10,656 nucleotides of DNA from an uncultured Clostridia bacterium (GCA_947623615.1 CANQHH010000027.1:1-10656); one strand, 5' to 3'. Shown: positions 1 through 7,210, counted from the first letter of the stretch. Translations and numbers: made by a program. The notes: a model not told the origin generated them from the letters alone.

Positions 1-428
1 AAAAAGATTGGAGAGGTGGAAGAGCTGCAAGTGCTAATATTATCCCATCTTCAACAGGAGCTGCAAAAGCAGTAGGAAAAGTAATTCCTGATTTAAATGG
101 AAAATTAACAGGTATGGCATTTAGAGTACCAACAATTGATGTTTCAGTAGTTGATTTAACATGTAATTTAGAAAAACCAGCATCATATGAAGAAATATGT
201 GCAGCTGTAAAAAGAGCATCTGAAAATGAAATGAAGGGAATAATTGAATATGTAGAAGATCCAGTTGTATCTTCAGATTTTATACATGATGAACATACTT
301 CAATATTTGATGCAACAGCAGGAATTGCTTTAACAGATACATTTGTAAAATTAGTTGCATGGTATGATAACGAGTGGGGATATGCTAATAAATTAGTTGA
401 TTTAGCAGTGTATATATCAAATAAATAA
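1..428 (+). CDS. gap: Glyceraldehyde-3-phosphate dehydrogenase, C-terminal part (5' truncated by window edge)
   Basis: GAPDH catalyses NAD(P)-dependent oxidative phosphorylation of glyceraldehyde-3-phosphate to 1,3-bisphosphoglycerate in the cytoplasm. The reading frame is open from the first bases (codons begin at position 3), so the methionine codon at 114 is internal and not the start. About 142 residues are visible out of a usual 330-340. They include the conserved stretch reading DWRGGRAA followed by IIPSSTGAAKAV (phosphate-binding and catalytic-domain region), GMAFRVPT, and the C-terminal WYDNEWGYANK motif typical of the family. The catalytic cysteine region and the Rossmann fold lie upstream of the window. 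The stop is 17 bases before pgk, so this is the first visible gene of the glycolysis operon; its promoter and any CggR-type operator cannot be seen. Family assignment is certain. Cofactor preference and gapA/gapB type cannot be decided. Confidence 0.97.
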   Translation, partial: KDWRGGRAASANIIPSSTGAAKAVGKVIPDLNGKLTGMAFRVPTIDVSVVDLTCNLEKPASYEEICAAVKRASENEMKGIIEYVEDPVVSSDFIHDEHTSIFDATAGIALTDTFVKLVAWYDNEWGYANKLVDLAVYISNK

Positions 429-445
429 TTGGAAGGATGTAAAAT

Positions 446-1735
446 ATGGATAAAAAAACAATAAATGATATTGATGTCAATGGTAAAAAGGTTTTGGTAA
501 GATGTGATTTTAATGTACCTTTAGATGAGAATGGCAATATAACTGACGATACAAGAATAACAGCTGCCATACCAACAATAACTAATTTAATGGATAGAGG
601 AGCAAAAGTTATATTATGCTCTCATTTAGGAAGACCAAAAGGAGAGGTAAATGAAAAATATTCATTAAAACCTGTAGCAGAAGAATTATCAGATTTGTTA
701 GAAACAGATGTTAAATTTGCAAAAGATGTAACAGGAGAAAGTGCTAAAGAAACTACCGAAAGTCTAGAAAATGGAGAGGTAGCATTACTTGAAAATGTTA
801 GATTTGATGCTAGAGAAGAAAAAAATGATGATAGTTTATCAGAAGAATTAGCAAATTTAAGTGATGGAATATATGTAAATGATGCTTTTGGAACAGCACA
901 TAGAGCTCATAGTTCAACAGAAGGTGTATCTCATCATGTTGATGAAGCTGTTGCTGGTCTATTAATGCAAAAAGAAATAGAATTTTTAGGTGGAACCCTA
1001 GAAAAACCAGAAAAACCATTTATTGCAATACTTGGAGGAGCAAAAGTATCTGATAAGATTGGGGTAATTGATAATTTACTTGATAAGGTTGATGAAATAT
1101 TAATAGGTGGAGGAATGGCTTTCACATTCTTAAAAGCAAAAGGATATGATATAGGAGATTCTATTTGTGAAAATGATAAATTAAAAGAAGCAAAATCAAT
1201 AATGGAAAAAGCACAAGAAAAAGGTGTAAAGATTGTGCTTCCAAAAGATGTTAGGGTATCAAAAGAATTTTCAAATGAAGCCCCAGATAAATTAGTTGAT
1301 AGTGATAAGATTCCAGAAGGCTACCAAGGATTAGATATTGGTCCAAAGACATTTATGGAATTTTCACAAGAATTACAAAACGCAAAAACAATATTATGGA
1401 ATGGTCCTTTAGGAGTATGCGAATTTGAAAAATATACTATAGGAACAGAGCAGGTTGCAGAAGCTATTGCACAAAACGAAGATGCTGTAAGTGTTGTAGG
1501 AGGTGGAGATTCAGTAGCAGCTATAAAGAAATTAGAATTGGAAGACAAGTTCAGTCATATTTCGACTGGTGGAGGTGCATCATTGGAATTACTAGAAGGA
1601 AAAGAATTACCAGGAATAGCATGTTTAACTGATAAAATAAAGAAAAATATAAAAAAAATATGTGGAAAAAAAGAAATAACTCAAGAAAATGAAGAAAAAA
1701 TAAATCAAGAAGACAAGGAAGAAATACAAAAATAA
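446..1735 (+). CDS. pgk: Phosphoglycerate kinase with charged C-terminal tail
   Basis: This enzyme transfers the acyl phosphate of 1,3-bisphosphoglycerate to ADP, giving 3-phosphoglycerate and ATP. The substrate-binding N-domain shows VRCDFNVP (residues 18-25), R37, SHLGRPKG (59-66), R119 and NDAFGTAHRAH (145-155). The nucleotide-binding C-domain shows GGAKVSDKI (197-205), WNGPLGVCEF (318-327, where most homologs have VFE), GGGDS (352-356) and GGGASLE (375-381). The ATG is preceded by GGAAGGAT at 431-438. The usual end of the protein, CLTDK, falls at about residue 397, which matches normal family length. A further 32 residues follow, rich in Lys, Glu, Gln and Asn and with no hydrophobic core, which is unusual for a bacterial Pgk. 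The tail is in frame and ends 22 bases before the tpiA start. The identification is certain; the meaning of the tail is unknown. Confidence 0.98.
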   Translation: MDKKTINDIDVNGKKVLVRCDFNVPLDENGNITDDTRITAAIPTITNLMDRGAKVILCSHLGRPKGEVNEKYSLKPVAEELSDLLETDVKFAKDVTGESAKETTESLENGEVALLENVRFDAREEKNDDSLSEELANLSDGIYVNDAFGTAHRAHSSTEGVSHHVDEAVAGLLMQKEIEFLGGTLEKPEKPFIAILGGAKVSDKIGVIDNLLDKVDEILIGGGMAFTFLKAKGYDIGDSICENDKLKEAKSIMEKAQEKGVKIVLPKDVRVSKEFSNEAPDKLVDSDKIPEGYQGLDIGPKTFMEFSQELQNAKTILWNGPLGVCEFEKYTIGTEQVAEAIAQNEDAVSVVGGGDSVAAIKKLELEDKFSHISTGGGASLELLEGKELPGIACLTDKIKKNIKKICGKKEITQENEEKINQEDKEEIQK

Positions 1736-1757
1736 AATAGAAAGGTTGTTAATATAT

Positions 1758-2510
1758 ATGAGAAAAAAAATAATAGCAGGTAACTGGAAAATGAACATGT
1801 TGCCAGATGATACTATTAGATTCATAGATGAGATAACACCTTTGATAAAGGATACGCAAAGTGAAATAATACTTTGCGTACCTTACACTGATTTGTTTTA
1901 CGCTCTTTTAACAGCACAAAATACTAATATAAAAATTGGTGCACAAAATATGCATTGGGAAGAGAGTGGAGCATATACAGGAGAAGTATCTGCACAGATG
2001 TTAAAATCAATAGGTGTACAATATGTTATTATAGGACATTCAGAGAGAAGACAATATTTTAATGAAACAGATGAAACAGTTGCTAAAAAAGTAAAATCGG
2101 CATTTCAAATTGGACTAAATCCAATTTTGTGTGTAGGTGAAACTTTAGAGCAAAGAGAACAAGGAAAAGAAGAGGAAGTTGTAAAATCACAGTTGAAAAT
2201 TGCACTAAGCAATTTAACAGAAGAGGAAGTAGCGAATATCATTATTGCATATGAACCAATATGGGCAATAGGAACTGGAAAAACTGCTACATCTGAAGAT
2301 GCGAATAAAATGGCTAAAAATATAAGACAAGAAATATCAAATTTATATGGACAAAAAGTGGCTGAAAGAGTTATAATACAGTATGGAGGAAGTGTAAAAT
2401 CTTCGAATTGCAAAGAATTATTTGAATCATCAGATATAGATGGAGCACTTATAGGAGGAGCAAGTTTAAAAGTTGATGAATTTGCAAAAATAGTTAATTA
2501 CGATAGATAA
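1758..2510 (+). CDS. tpiA: Triosephosphate isomerase
   Basis: TpiA interconverts dihydroxyacetone phosphate and glyceraldehyde-3-phosphate; it is a cytoplasmic (beta/alpha)8 barrel that acts as a dimer. From the ATG at 1758 the protein is 250 residues, the normal length. Catalytic residues are all present: N9 and K11 in GNWKMN, H94 in IIGHSERR and E166 in AYEPIWAIGTGKT. The phosphate-binding YGGSV (209-213) and GGAS motifs are also intact. A TTG at 1746 in the same frame would add four residues, but it lies directly against the AGAAAGG ribosome binding site (1739-1745) and homologs begin at MRKKIIAGNWK, so ATG 1758 is chosen. The spacing of about 12 bases from that site is slightly long. The gene sits between pgk and gpmI on one apparent transcript. 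Confidence 0.97.
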   Translation: MRKKIIAGNWKMNMLPDDTIRFIDEITPLIKDTQSEIILCVPYTDLFYALLTAQNTNIKIGAQNMHWEESGAYTGEVSAQMLKSIGVQYVIIGHSERRQYFNETDETVAKKVKSAFQIGLNPILCVGETLEQREQGKEEEVVKSQLKIALSNLTEEEVANIIIAYEPIWAIGTGKTATSEDANKMAKNIRQEISNLYGQKVAERVIIQYGGSVKSSNCKELFESSDIDGALIGGASLKVDEFAKIVNYDR

Positions 2511-2542
2511 TACAAAGAATAAGGAGAGGACTTAAATAAAAT

Positions 2543-4078
2543 ATGGATAAAAAATTAACAATGTTAATGATATTAGATGGTTTTGGTAATAATGAAAATG
2601 AGGATGGAAATGCAATAAAATTAGCAAATACACCTAATATTGATAAACTAATGAAAACATGTCCAACTACTAATATTTATACAAGTGGTTTGCAGGTAGG
2701 TTTGCCAGATGGACAAATGGGAAATTCTGAAGTTGGACATACAAATATAGGAGCAGGAAGAATTGTATATCAAGATTTAACAAGGATAACAAAATCAATA
2801 GAAAGTGGCGATTTTTTCAGTATTCCTGAATTAGTTGAAGCAATTGAAAATTGTAAAAAAAATAATTCTAAATTGCATATATTAGGTTTACTTTCAGATG
2901 GAGGAGTTCATAGTCATATTCGTCATTTATATGCTATTTTAGAACTAGCCAAAAGAAAGGATTTTGAAAATGTATATGTTCATTGTTTCTTAGATGGAAG
3001 AGATACACCACCTGCATCAGGTGAATCATATATTACACAATTACAAGAAAAGATGAAAGAAAAAGGTGTAGGTAAAATTGCAAGTATATGCGGTAGATTC
3101 TATGCTATGGATAGAGACAAAAGATGGCAAAGAGTAAACAAAGCATATGATGCAATGGTAAGAGGTATAGGAAATAAAGCGAAAACAGCAATTTCTGCTA
3201 TAGAAGAATCATATCAAAAAGAGATATTTGATGAATTTATAGAACCAACAATTATGTGCTCTGGTGACAAACCTGTTGCAACAATAGGAAAAAATGATTC
3301 TGTTATATTTTATAATTTCAGACCAGATAGAGCAAGAGAAATAACAAGAGCATTAGTTGATGATGAATTTAATGAATTTGAAACAGAAAAATTAGATTTA
3401 TATTATGTATGTTTTACGCAATATGATGAGACATTACCAAATGTAAAAATTGCTTTTAAACCAGAAGTTTTAGCTAATACATTTGGAGAATATATTAGTA
3501 AAAAAGGATTAAAACAACTAAGAATTGCAGAAACAGAAAAATATGCACATGTAACATTTTTCTTTAATGGAGGTGAAGAAAAGCAATATCCAGGAGAGGA
3601 TAGAATACTTGTACCATCTCCAAAAGTAGAAACGTATGATATGAAGCCTGAAATGAGTGCAGAAGAAGTTACTGAAAAAGTAATAGAAGCTATTAAATCT
3701 GAAAAATATGATTGCATAATATTAAATTATGCTAATCCAGATATGGTAGGTCATACAGGCAGTTTAACAGCTGCTATAAAGGCAGTTGAAACAATAGATA
3801 CATGTGTTCAAAAAGTGGTTAATGAAATAAAAAATAAACAAGGAGTATTATTAATTACAGCAGATCATGGAAATGCTGAGCAAATGATAGATTATAAAAC
3901 TGGAGAACCACATACAGCCCATACAACAAATAATGTTCCTCTAATTTTAGTAGGAATAGATGGTGTAAAATTAGAAGAGGGAAAATTAGCAGATTTAGCA
4001 CCAACGATGTTAGATATTATGGGATTAGAAAAACCAGCTGAAATGACAGGAAAAAGTTTAATACAAAAATATAAATAA
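2543..4078 (+). CDS. gpmI: 2,3-bisphosphoglycerate-independent phosphoglycerate mutase
   Basis: This enzyme converts 3-phosphoglycerate to 2-phosphoglycerate through a phosphoserine intermediate. It is a dimanganese enzyme of the alkaline phosphatase superfamily. The 511-residue length is typical. The metal ligand D12 lies in MILDGFG and the catalytic serine S62 in GQMGNSEVGHTNIGAGR. The late metal-binding residues are D400 and H404 in NPDMVGHTG, D441 and H442 in TADHGNAEQM, and H460 in the HTAHTTNNVP stretch. The substrate-binding DGRDTPP stretch (about 150-156) and the NFRPDRAR stretch are also present. The start is fixed by AAGGAGAGGA at 2521-2530 and by the family's N-terminus. In endospore formers this enzyme's manganese and pH dependence is a known control point, but nothing here shows whether the organism sporulates. 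The gene is 32 bases after tpiA and 20 bases before the YezG-like gene. Confidence 0.98.
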   Translation: MDKKLTMLMILDGFGNNENEDGNAIKLANTPNIDKLMKTCPTTNIYTSGLQVGLPDGQMGNSEVGHTNIGAGRIVYQDLTRITKSIESGDFFSIPELVEAIENCKKNNSKLHILGLLSDGGVHSHIRHLYAILELAKRKDFENVYVHCFLDGRDTPPASGESYITQLQEKMKEKGVGKIASICGRFYAMDRDKRWQRVNKAYDAMVRGIGNKAKTAISAIEESYQKEIFDEFIEPTIMCSGDKPVATIGKNDSVIFYNFRPDRAREITRALVDDEFNEFETEKLDLYYVCFTQYDETLPNVKIAFKPEVLANTFGEYISKKGLKQLRIAETEKYAHVTFFFNGGEEKQYPGEDRILVPSPKVETYDMKPEMSAEEVTEKVIEAIKSEKYDCIILNYANPDMVGHTGSLTAAIKAVETIDTCVQKVVNEIKNKQGVLLITADHGNAEQMIDYKTGEPHTAHTTNNVPLILVGIDGVKLEEGKLADLAPTMLDIMGLEKPAEMTGKSLIQKYK

Positions 4079-4098
4079 TTCTTATATCTGGAGGAAAT

Positions 4099-4914
4099 AT
4101 GATAACTACGCCAGAAGTGCAAAAAATTTATGCCGATATTCAAAAACAACTATTTTATTTAATTCCGGAGAAATGGGATAAAATATTTCTATATGCTTCT
4201 GTTATTGAGCAAATGGAAGATTTAGAGACTGGAGAACTGTTTTTTTACTATTATCCTAAAGGAATATTAAAGAAAAATCCTATTAATGTATATGAGATAC
4301 CAAGTAAATTTAGTTTAAATGAAGACGAGTATATACATTTAGTACAAAATTTGTATGATACAATTAAAGAATTAAGGCAGATATACAAGGAAAATAGTAA
4401 AAGAATATGGTCTAATATAACAATAAAATTGATAGGGGTAAAATTTGAAATAGAATTTGATTATGAGAACTTAACACATTCAAAGTATTCTAATACAGAA
4501 AGGCATATAATATGGAAATATAAATATTTAAACATTCCGCTTGAAACATTTAGTAAAAAGGAAAGAAAATTGATTCAAAAGTATTTAGACGAATATGTTG
4601 TTGATATAAGTAAAAAAGAAACATATACTGAATCTATTTATAAGCGTCCTATAAAAAATGTATTAGAATATAATAGGGAGAAAAAAGAAGAAGACGACGA
4701 GGATAAAGAGCAATTTGAGGAAAAAATGGCAGAGGAAGAAAATAAAGAAAAATTAGAAGAGCAGCAGAGATATACATATACTAAGAAAGAGAGAAAAGAA
4801 TTAAAAAAACAATACAGTAAAAAAATAGAAGAACAGAAAAAAGAGCAAGAAGATATAGAGCCAATAGAACCGCTAGCAGATACAGTTAAAAGTCAAATTC
4901 TTAATCATTTATAA
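4099..4914 (+). CDS. YezG/DUF600-like immunity-family protein with charged C-terminal extension
   Basis: Residues about 5-148 resemble the YezG (DUF600) family. The signature pieces are an opening helix then LIPEKWDKIFLYASV (21-35), LFFYYYPKG (47-55), a WSNITIKL segment (104-111), EIEFDYENL (117-125) and the characteristic ERHIIWKYKYLNI (134-146). In Bacillus subtilis, YezG is the antitoxin of the LXG-type nuclease toxin YeeF, and related proteins occur as immunity proteins in polymorphic toxin loci. That knowledge is recalled, not searched. Residues about 190-255 form a Lys/Glu-rich, probably helical or coiled-coil tail that ordinary YezG proteins, usually about 150 residues, lack. No signal peptide or membrane segment is visible. 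The ATG follows GGAGG at 4090-4094. The gene is tightly packed (20 bases after gpmI, 15 before eno), so it should be co-transcribed with glycolysis genes. No toxin gene is nearby, and the actual role is unknown. Confidence 0.75.
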   Translation: MITTPEVQKIYADIQKQLFYLIPEKWDKIFLYASVIEQMEDLETGELFFYYYPKGILKKNPINVYEIPSKFSLNEDEYIHLVQNLYDTIKELRQIYKENSKRIWSNITIKLIGVKFEIEFDYENLTHSKYSNTERHIIWKYKYLNIPLETFSKKERKLIQKYLDEYVVDISKKETYTESIYKRPIKNVLEYNREKKEEDDEDKEQFEEKMAEEENKEKLEEQQRYTYTKKERKELKKQYSKKIEEQKKEQEDIEPIEPLADTVKSQILNHL

Positions 4915-4929
4915 AGAAAGGATGATAAT

Positions 4930-6231
4930 ATGAAAGATTTTTTAGGAATTGAAAGTGTAAAAGCTTTGGAAGTACTTGATTCAAGAGGAAATCCTACTGT
5001 ACAGGTAGAAGTTATTACAGAAGGAGGATTTTCTGGAGTTGCAATGGTACCATCTGGAGCATCAACAGGAAGCTTTGAGGCAGTTGAATTACGTGATGGA
5101 GATAAAGACAGATACTTAGGAAAAGGTGTTTTAAAAGCTGTAGAAAATGTTAACAAAAAAATAGCTAAGGAATTAGAAGGAATGAATGTCTATGAGCAAG
5201 TAAAAATAGACAAAAAGTTAATAGAGTTAGATGGAACTGAGAATAAAGCTAAATTAGGAGCTAATGCAACATTAGGTGTATCTTTAGCAGTAGCAAAAGC
5301 TGCAAGTCAATCTTTAGGAATGAGCTTATATAATTACATTGGAGGAACAAATGCAAAAGAATTACCTGTTCCTATGATGAATATAATGAATGGTGGAAAG
5401 CATGCTGATAGTGGTTTAACAGTACAAGAATTTATGATAATGCCTGTAGGTGCAAAAACATTTAGTGAATGCATGAAAATGGGAGTAGAAGTATATCATA
5501 ATTTGAAGAAAGTATTAAAGGAAAAAGGATTAGCTACAGCAGTAGGTGATGAGGGAGGATTTGCTCCAAATGTATCTAGTGAAAAAGAAGCAATAGAATT
5601 AATATTAGAGGCTATATCAAAAGCTGGGTATGTTGCAGGTAAAGATATTTGTTTAGCATTAGACGTAGCAGCAACAGAAATGTTTGATGAGGCTAAAAAG
5701 ATAGGAAAAGACGGATATTATTTCTGGAAAACAGATGAATTTAAAACTAGAGAGCAAATGGTAGACTTTATTGTTGATTTAGCAAACAATTATCCAATAA
5801 TATCTATAGAAGATGGTTTAGCAGAAGAAGATTGGGAATCATGGAAAATACTAACAGAGAAGATAGGCGACAAAATTCAATTAGTAGGAGACGATTTATT
5901 CGTAACAAATATAAAAAGATTGCAAAAAGGTATTGACAATAATATAGCAAATAGTATATTAATTAAGTTAAATCAAATAGGAACATTAACAGAAACATTA
6001 GATGCTATAGAGCTTGCTAAAAAGAATGGATATACAGCTGTCGTATCACATAGAAGTGGAGAAACAGAAGATACAACTTTAGCAGATGTTGCAGTTGCAA
6101 CAAATGCTGGTCAAATTAAGACAGGTGCACCATGTAGAACAGATAGAGTTGCAAAATATAACAGGCTTTTAAATATCGAAGATGAATTAGAAGATGTTGC
6201 TATATATAGAGGAAGAAGTGCTGTAAAATAA
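4930..6231 (+). CDS. eno: Enolase (phosphopyruvate hydratase)
   Basis: Enolase dehydrates 2-phosphoglycerate to phosphoenolpyruvate; it is magnesium-dependent, cytoplasmic, and often also part of the RNA degradosome or found on the cell surface in Firmicutes. The 433-residue length is normal. Visible motifs are LDSRGNPTV near residue 20, the flexible loop SGASTGSFEAVELRDGD (about 43-59), MPMMNIMNGGKHAD-like text (here VPMMNIMNGGKHAD), the general acid/base E208 in VGDEGGFAPN, the metal-binding SIEDGLAEEDW and GDDLFVTN, the catalytic lysine K346 in LIKLNQIGT, and SHRSGETEDT followed by KTGAPCRTDR. The start follows AGAAAGGATG at 4916-4923, 15 bases after the YezG-like gene. This is the last protein gene of the operon; a hairpin and a tRNA gene follow within about 35 bases, with no intervening terminator. 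Confidence 0.98.
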   Translation: MKDFLGIESVKALEVLDSRGNPTVQVEVITEGGFSGVAMVPSGASTGSFEAVELRDGDKDRYLGKGVLKAVENVNKKIAKELEGMNVYEQVKIDKKLIELDGTENKAKLGANATLGVSLAVAKAASQSLGMSLYNYIGGTNAKELPVPMMNIMNGGKHADSGLTVQEFMIMPVGAKTFSECMKMGVEVYHNLKKVLKEKGLATAVGDEGGFAPNVSSEKEAIELILEAISKAGYVAGKDICLALDVAATEMFDEAKKIGKDGYYFWKTDEFKTREQMVDFIVDLANNYPIISIEDGLAEEDWESWKILTEKIGDKIQLVGDDLFVTNIKRLQKGIDNNIANSILIKLNQIGTLTETLDAIELAKKNGYTAVVSHRSGETEDTTLADVAVATNAGQIKTGAPCRTDRVAKYNRLLNIEDELEDVAIYRGRSAVK

Positions 6232-6236
6232 GAAAA

Positions 6237-6254
6237 GGAGGATATTTATCCTCC
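6237..6254 (+). other. Hairpin between eno and tRNA-Gln
   Basis: GGAGGAT (6237-6243) and ATCCTCC (6248-6254) form a perfect 7-bp stem around ATTT, beginning six bases after the eno stop. No T-run follows, so it does not look like an intrinsic terminator. The 5' arm is itself a Shine-Dalgarno-like sequence but no start codon follows it. It may act as a 3'-end stabiliser for the operon mRNA or as a processing site upstream of the tRNA; that is inference. Confidence 0.5.
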
Positions 6255-6263
6255 GATATATAT

Positions 6264-6338
6264 TGGGGTATCGCCAAGCGGTAAGGCACTCGGCTCTGAC
6301 CCGAGCATTCCTGTGTTCGAATCACAGTACCCCAGCCA
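6264..6338 (+). tRNA. tRNA-Gln (anticodon CTG)
   Basis: The 75-base gene folds as a standard cloverleaf with an encoded CCA end. The acceptor stem TGGGGTA (6264-6270) pairs perfectly with TACCCCA (6328-6334), followed by discriminator G and CCA (6336-6338). The anticodon stem CTCGG/CCGAG (6289-6293, 6301-6305) encloses loop CTCTGAC, giving anticodon CTG at 6296-6298, which reads CAG (glutamine). The T arm CTGTG TTCGAAT CACAG is perfect. The T1-A72 end of the acceptor stem and the sequence GCCAAGCGGTAAGGC in the D arm are typical of tRNA-Gln. It starts 32 bases after eno with no terminator between, so it may be read through from the glycolysis operon. Confidence 0.97.
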
Positions 6339-6344
6339 GCTAGT

Positions 6345-6410
6345 GATAATACGAACAATATATTACTTTATACGGCAGTTGTGCTGTAATGTAAAGTTTG
6401 TAGTATTATC
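6345..6410 (+). other. 66-base imperfect palindrome, possible structured RNA
   Basis: GATAATAC (6345-6352) and GTATTATC (6403-6410) are perfect 8-bp ends of a long hairpin. Inside, ACAA/TTGT, then CTTTATA/TGTAAAG (with a T-G wobble) and GCAG/CTGT-type pairs continue the stem with small bulges to a TTGTG loop. It lies between the tRNA end and the terminator. I do not recognise it as a known riboswitch or T-box: there is no downstream gene on the same transcript before the terminator. It could be a 3' trailer structure, a small RNA, or a remnant of a miniature inverted-repeat element. Confidence 0.45.
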
Positions 6411-6415
6411 AAAAT

Positions 6416-6450
6416 AGTCTAGTAAAAAATTACTAGGCTTTTTGTTTTTT
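6416..6450 (+). terminator. Rho-independent terminator of the glycolysis/tRNA transcript
   Basis: AGTCTAGTAA (6416-6425) pairs with TTACTAGGCT (6430-6439), with one G-T wobble, around an AAAA loop. It is followed by a T-rich run (TTTTTGTTTTTT) to 6450. This is a convincing intrinsic terminator and is the first one seen after gap on the + strand. Confidence 0.85.
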
Positions 6451-6527
6451 ACTTAGATATAAGTATTTCTGCATTATGTACTTTAGCAATCATATATAAA
6501 GTATCAATGTAATAAATTGGTAAATAA

Positions 6528-6556
6528 TTGAATTTATAGCTGGTTTATGCTATAAA
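6528..6556 (+). promoter_or_regulatory. Promoter of the methyltransferase gene with an overlapping dyad
   Basis: TTGAAT (6528-6533) and TATAAA (6551-6556) are separated by 17 bases, a good housekeeping sigma-factor promoter. Transcription should begin near 6563, leaving a very short leader before AGGAGG at 6567-6572. The spacer and -10 box contain a perfect 9-bp dyad, ATTTATAGC (6532-6540) and GCTATAAAT (6549-6557), which is a candidate operator. The stretch 6451-6527 upstream shows no other feature that I can support. Confidence 0.65.
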
Positions 6557-6580
6557 TAAGTAAAAGAGGAGGTAGTAAGT

Positions 6581-7195
6581 GTGAGTGCAAATGATTATTT
6601 TAAAAATGATGAATATTGGTCTAAACATATTAATAAAAACTTGGAAGAAGATTTATGGATAGATGACTATAAAGAATATTTTAATTCAAAAGGAAAATGT
6701 TTAGATTTAGGATGTGGAATTGGACAATTTTCAAAGCAATTTGTAAAATATGGATATGAAGTAATTTCAGCAGATATATCAGAAATAGCCTTAAATAAGG
6801 TTAAAGATTTTAATAAAAATGTTATTAAACTAGATATGAGAGAAAGATTACCTTTCAAAAATAGTGAATTTGATTTGGTATTTGCCAATTTATCTATTCA
6901 TTATTTTTCTGACGAAGATACTAAAAAGTTATTATTAGAAATAGAGAGAATTTTAAAAGATAGAGGATTATTTGTTGGAAGTGTCAATGCAATTCAAGGA
7001 TTACAAGTAATAGAAAAAGAGGCACAAGAAATAGAATACCATTTTTATGAATATAAAGATAAACTAATAAGATTATTTGATGTTAATGATATAAAAAAAT
7101 ATTTAGCTGATTTTGATATTATAAAAATAGATGAAAGGGAAACTATAAGGTTTGAACATAAAAAAAATTATATAGTATTTATTGCAAAAAAGTGA
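6581..7195 (+). CDS. Class I SAM-dependent methyltransferase, substrate unknown
   Basis: The 204-residue protein is a compact Rossmann-fold methyltransferase of the Methyltransf_11/25 type. Motif I, CLDLGCGIGQF (40-50), binds S-adenosylmethionine. D65 in ISADIS is the acidic residue at the end of the second strand expected to contact the ribose. LDM (84-86) and FDLVFANLSIHYF (97-109) match motifs III and IV, and a strand with GLFVGSVNA follows. There is no signal peptide or membrane segment. The start is GTG at 6581, set by AGGAGG at 6567-6572 with 8-base spacing; the nearby ATG at 6591 is out of frame. It is a single-gene unit with its own promoter and a terminator directly after the TGA stop. 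Nothing in the neighbours points to a substrate, and small-molecule methylation is more likely than RNA or DNA methylation given the lack of a recognition domain. Confidence 0.88.
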   Translation: MSANDYFKNDEYWSKHINKNLEEDLWIDDYKEYFNSKGKCLDLGCGIGQFSKQFVKYGYEVISADISEIALNKVKDFNKNVIKLDMRERLPFKNSEFDLVFANLSIHYFSDEDTKKLLLEIERILKDRGLFVGSVNAIQGLQVIEKEAQEIEYHFYEYKDKLIRLFDVNDIKKYLADFDIIKIDERETIRFEHKKNYIVFIAKK

Positions 7196-7210
7196 ATATT
7201 ATAAACAAAT

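Noticed and set aside
114..428. A separate short gene starting at ATG 114
   Set aside because: The frame is open upstream to the window edge and reads as GAPDH throughout, so the ATG is an internal methionine of gap.
1746..1757. TTG at 1746 as the tpiA start
   Set aside because: It touches the ribosome binding site, and the family's N-terminus begins at the ATG at 1758.
3403..3717. Minus-strand open frames inside gpmI, and similar ones inside pgk, tpiA and eno
   Set aside because: They lie wholly within well-identified genes, lack ribosome binding sites and show no recognisable protein family.
4099..4914. A complete toxin-immunity locus
   Set aside because: Only the immunity-like gene is present; both neighbours are glycolytic enzymes and no LXG or nuclease toxin frame exists within the gaps.
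6237..6254. The GGAGGAT hairpin as a terminator for eno
   Set aside because: No T-run follows the stem, and the first good terminator is after the tRNA at 6416-6450.
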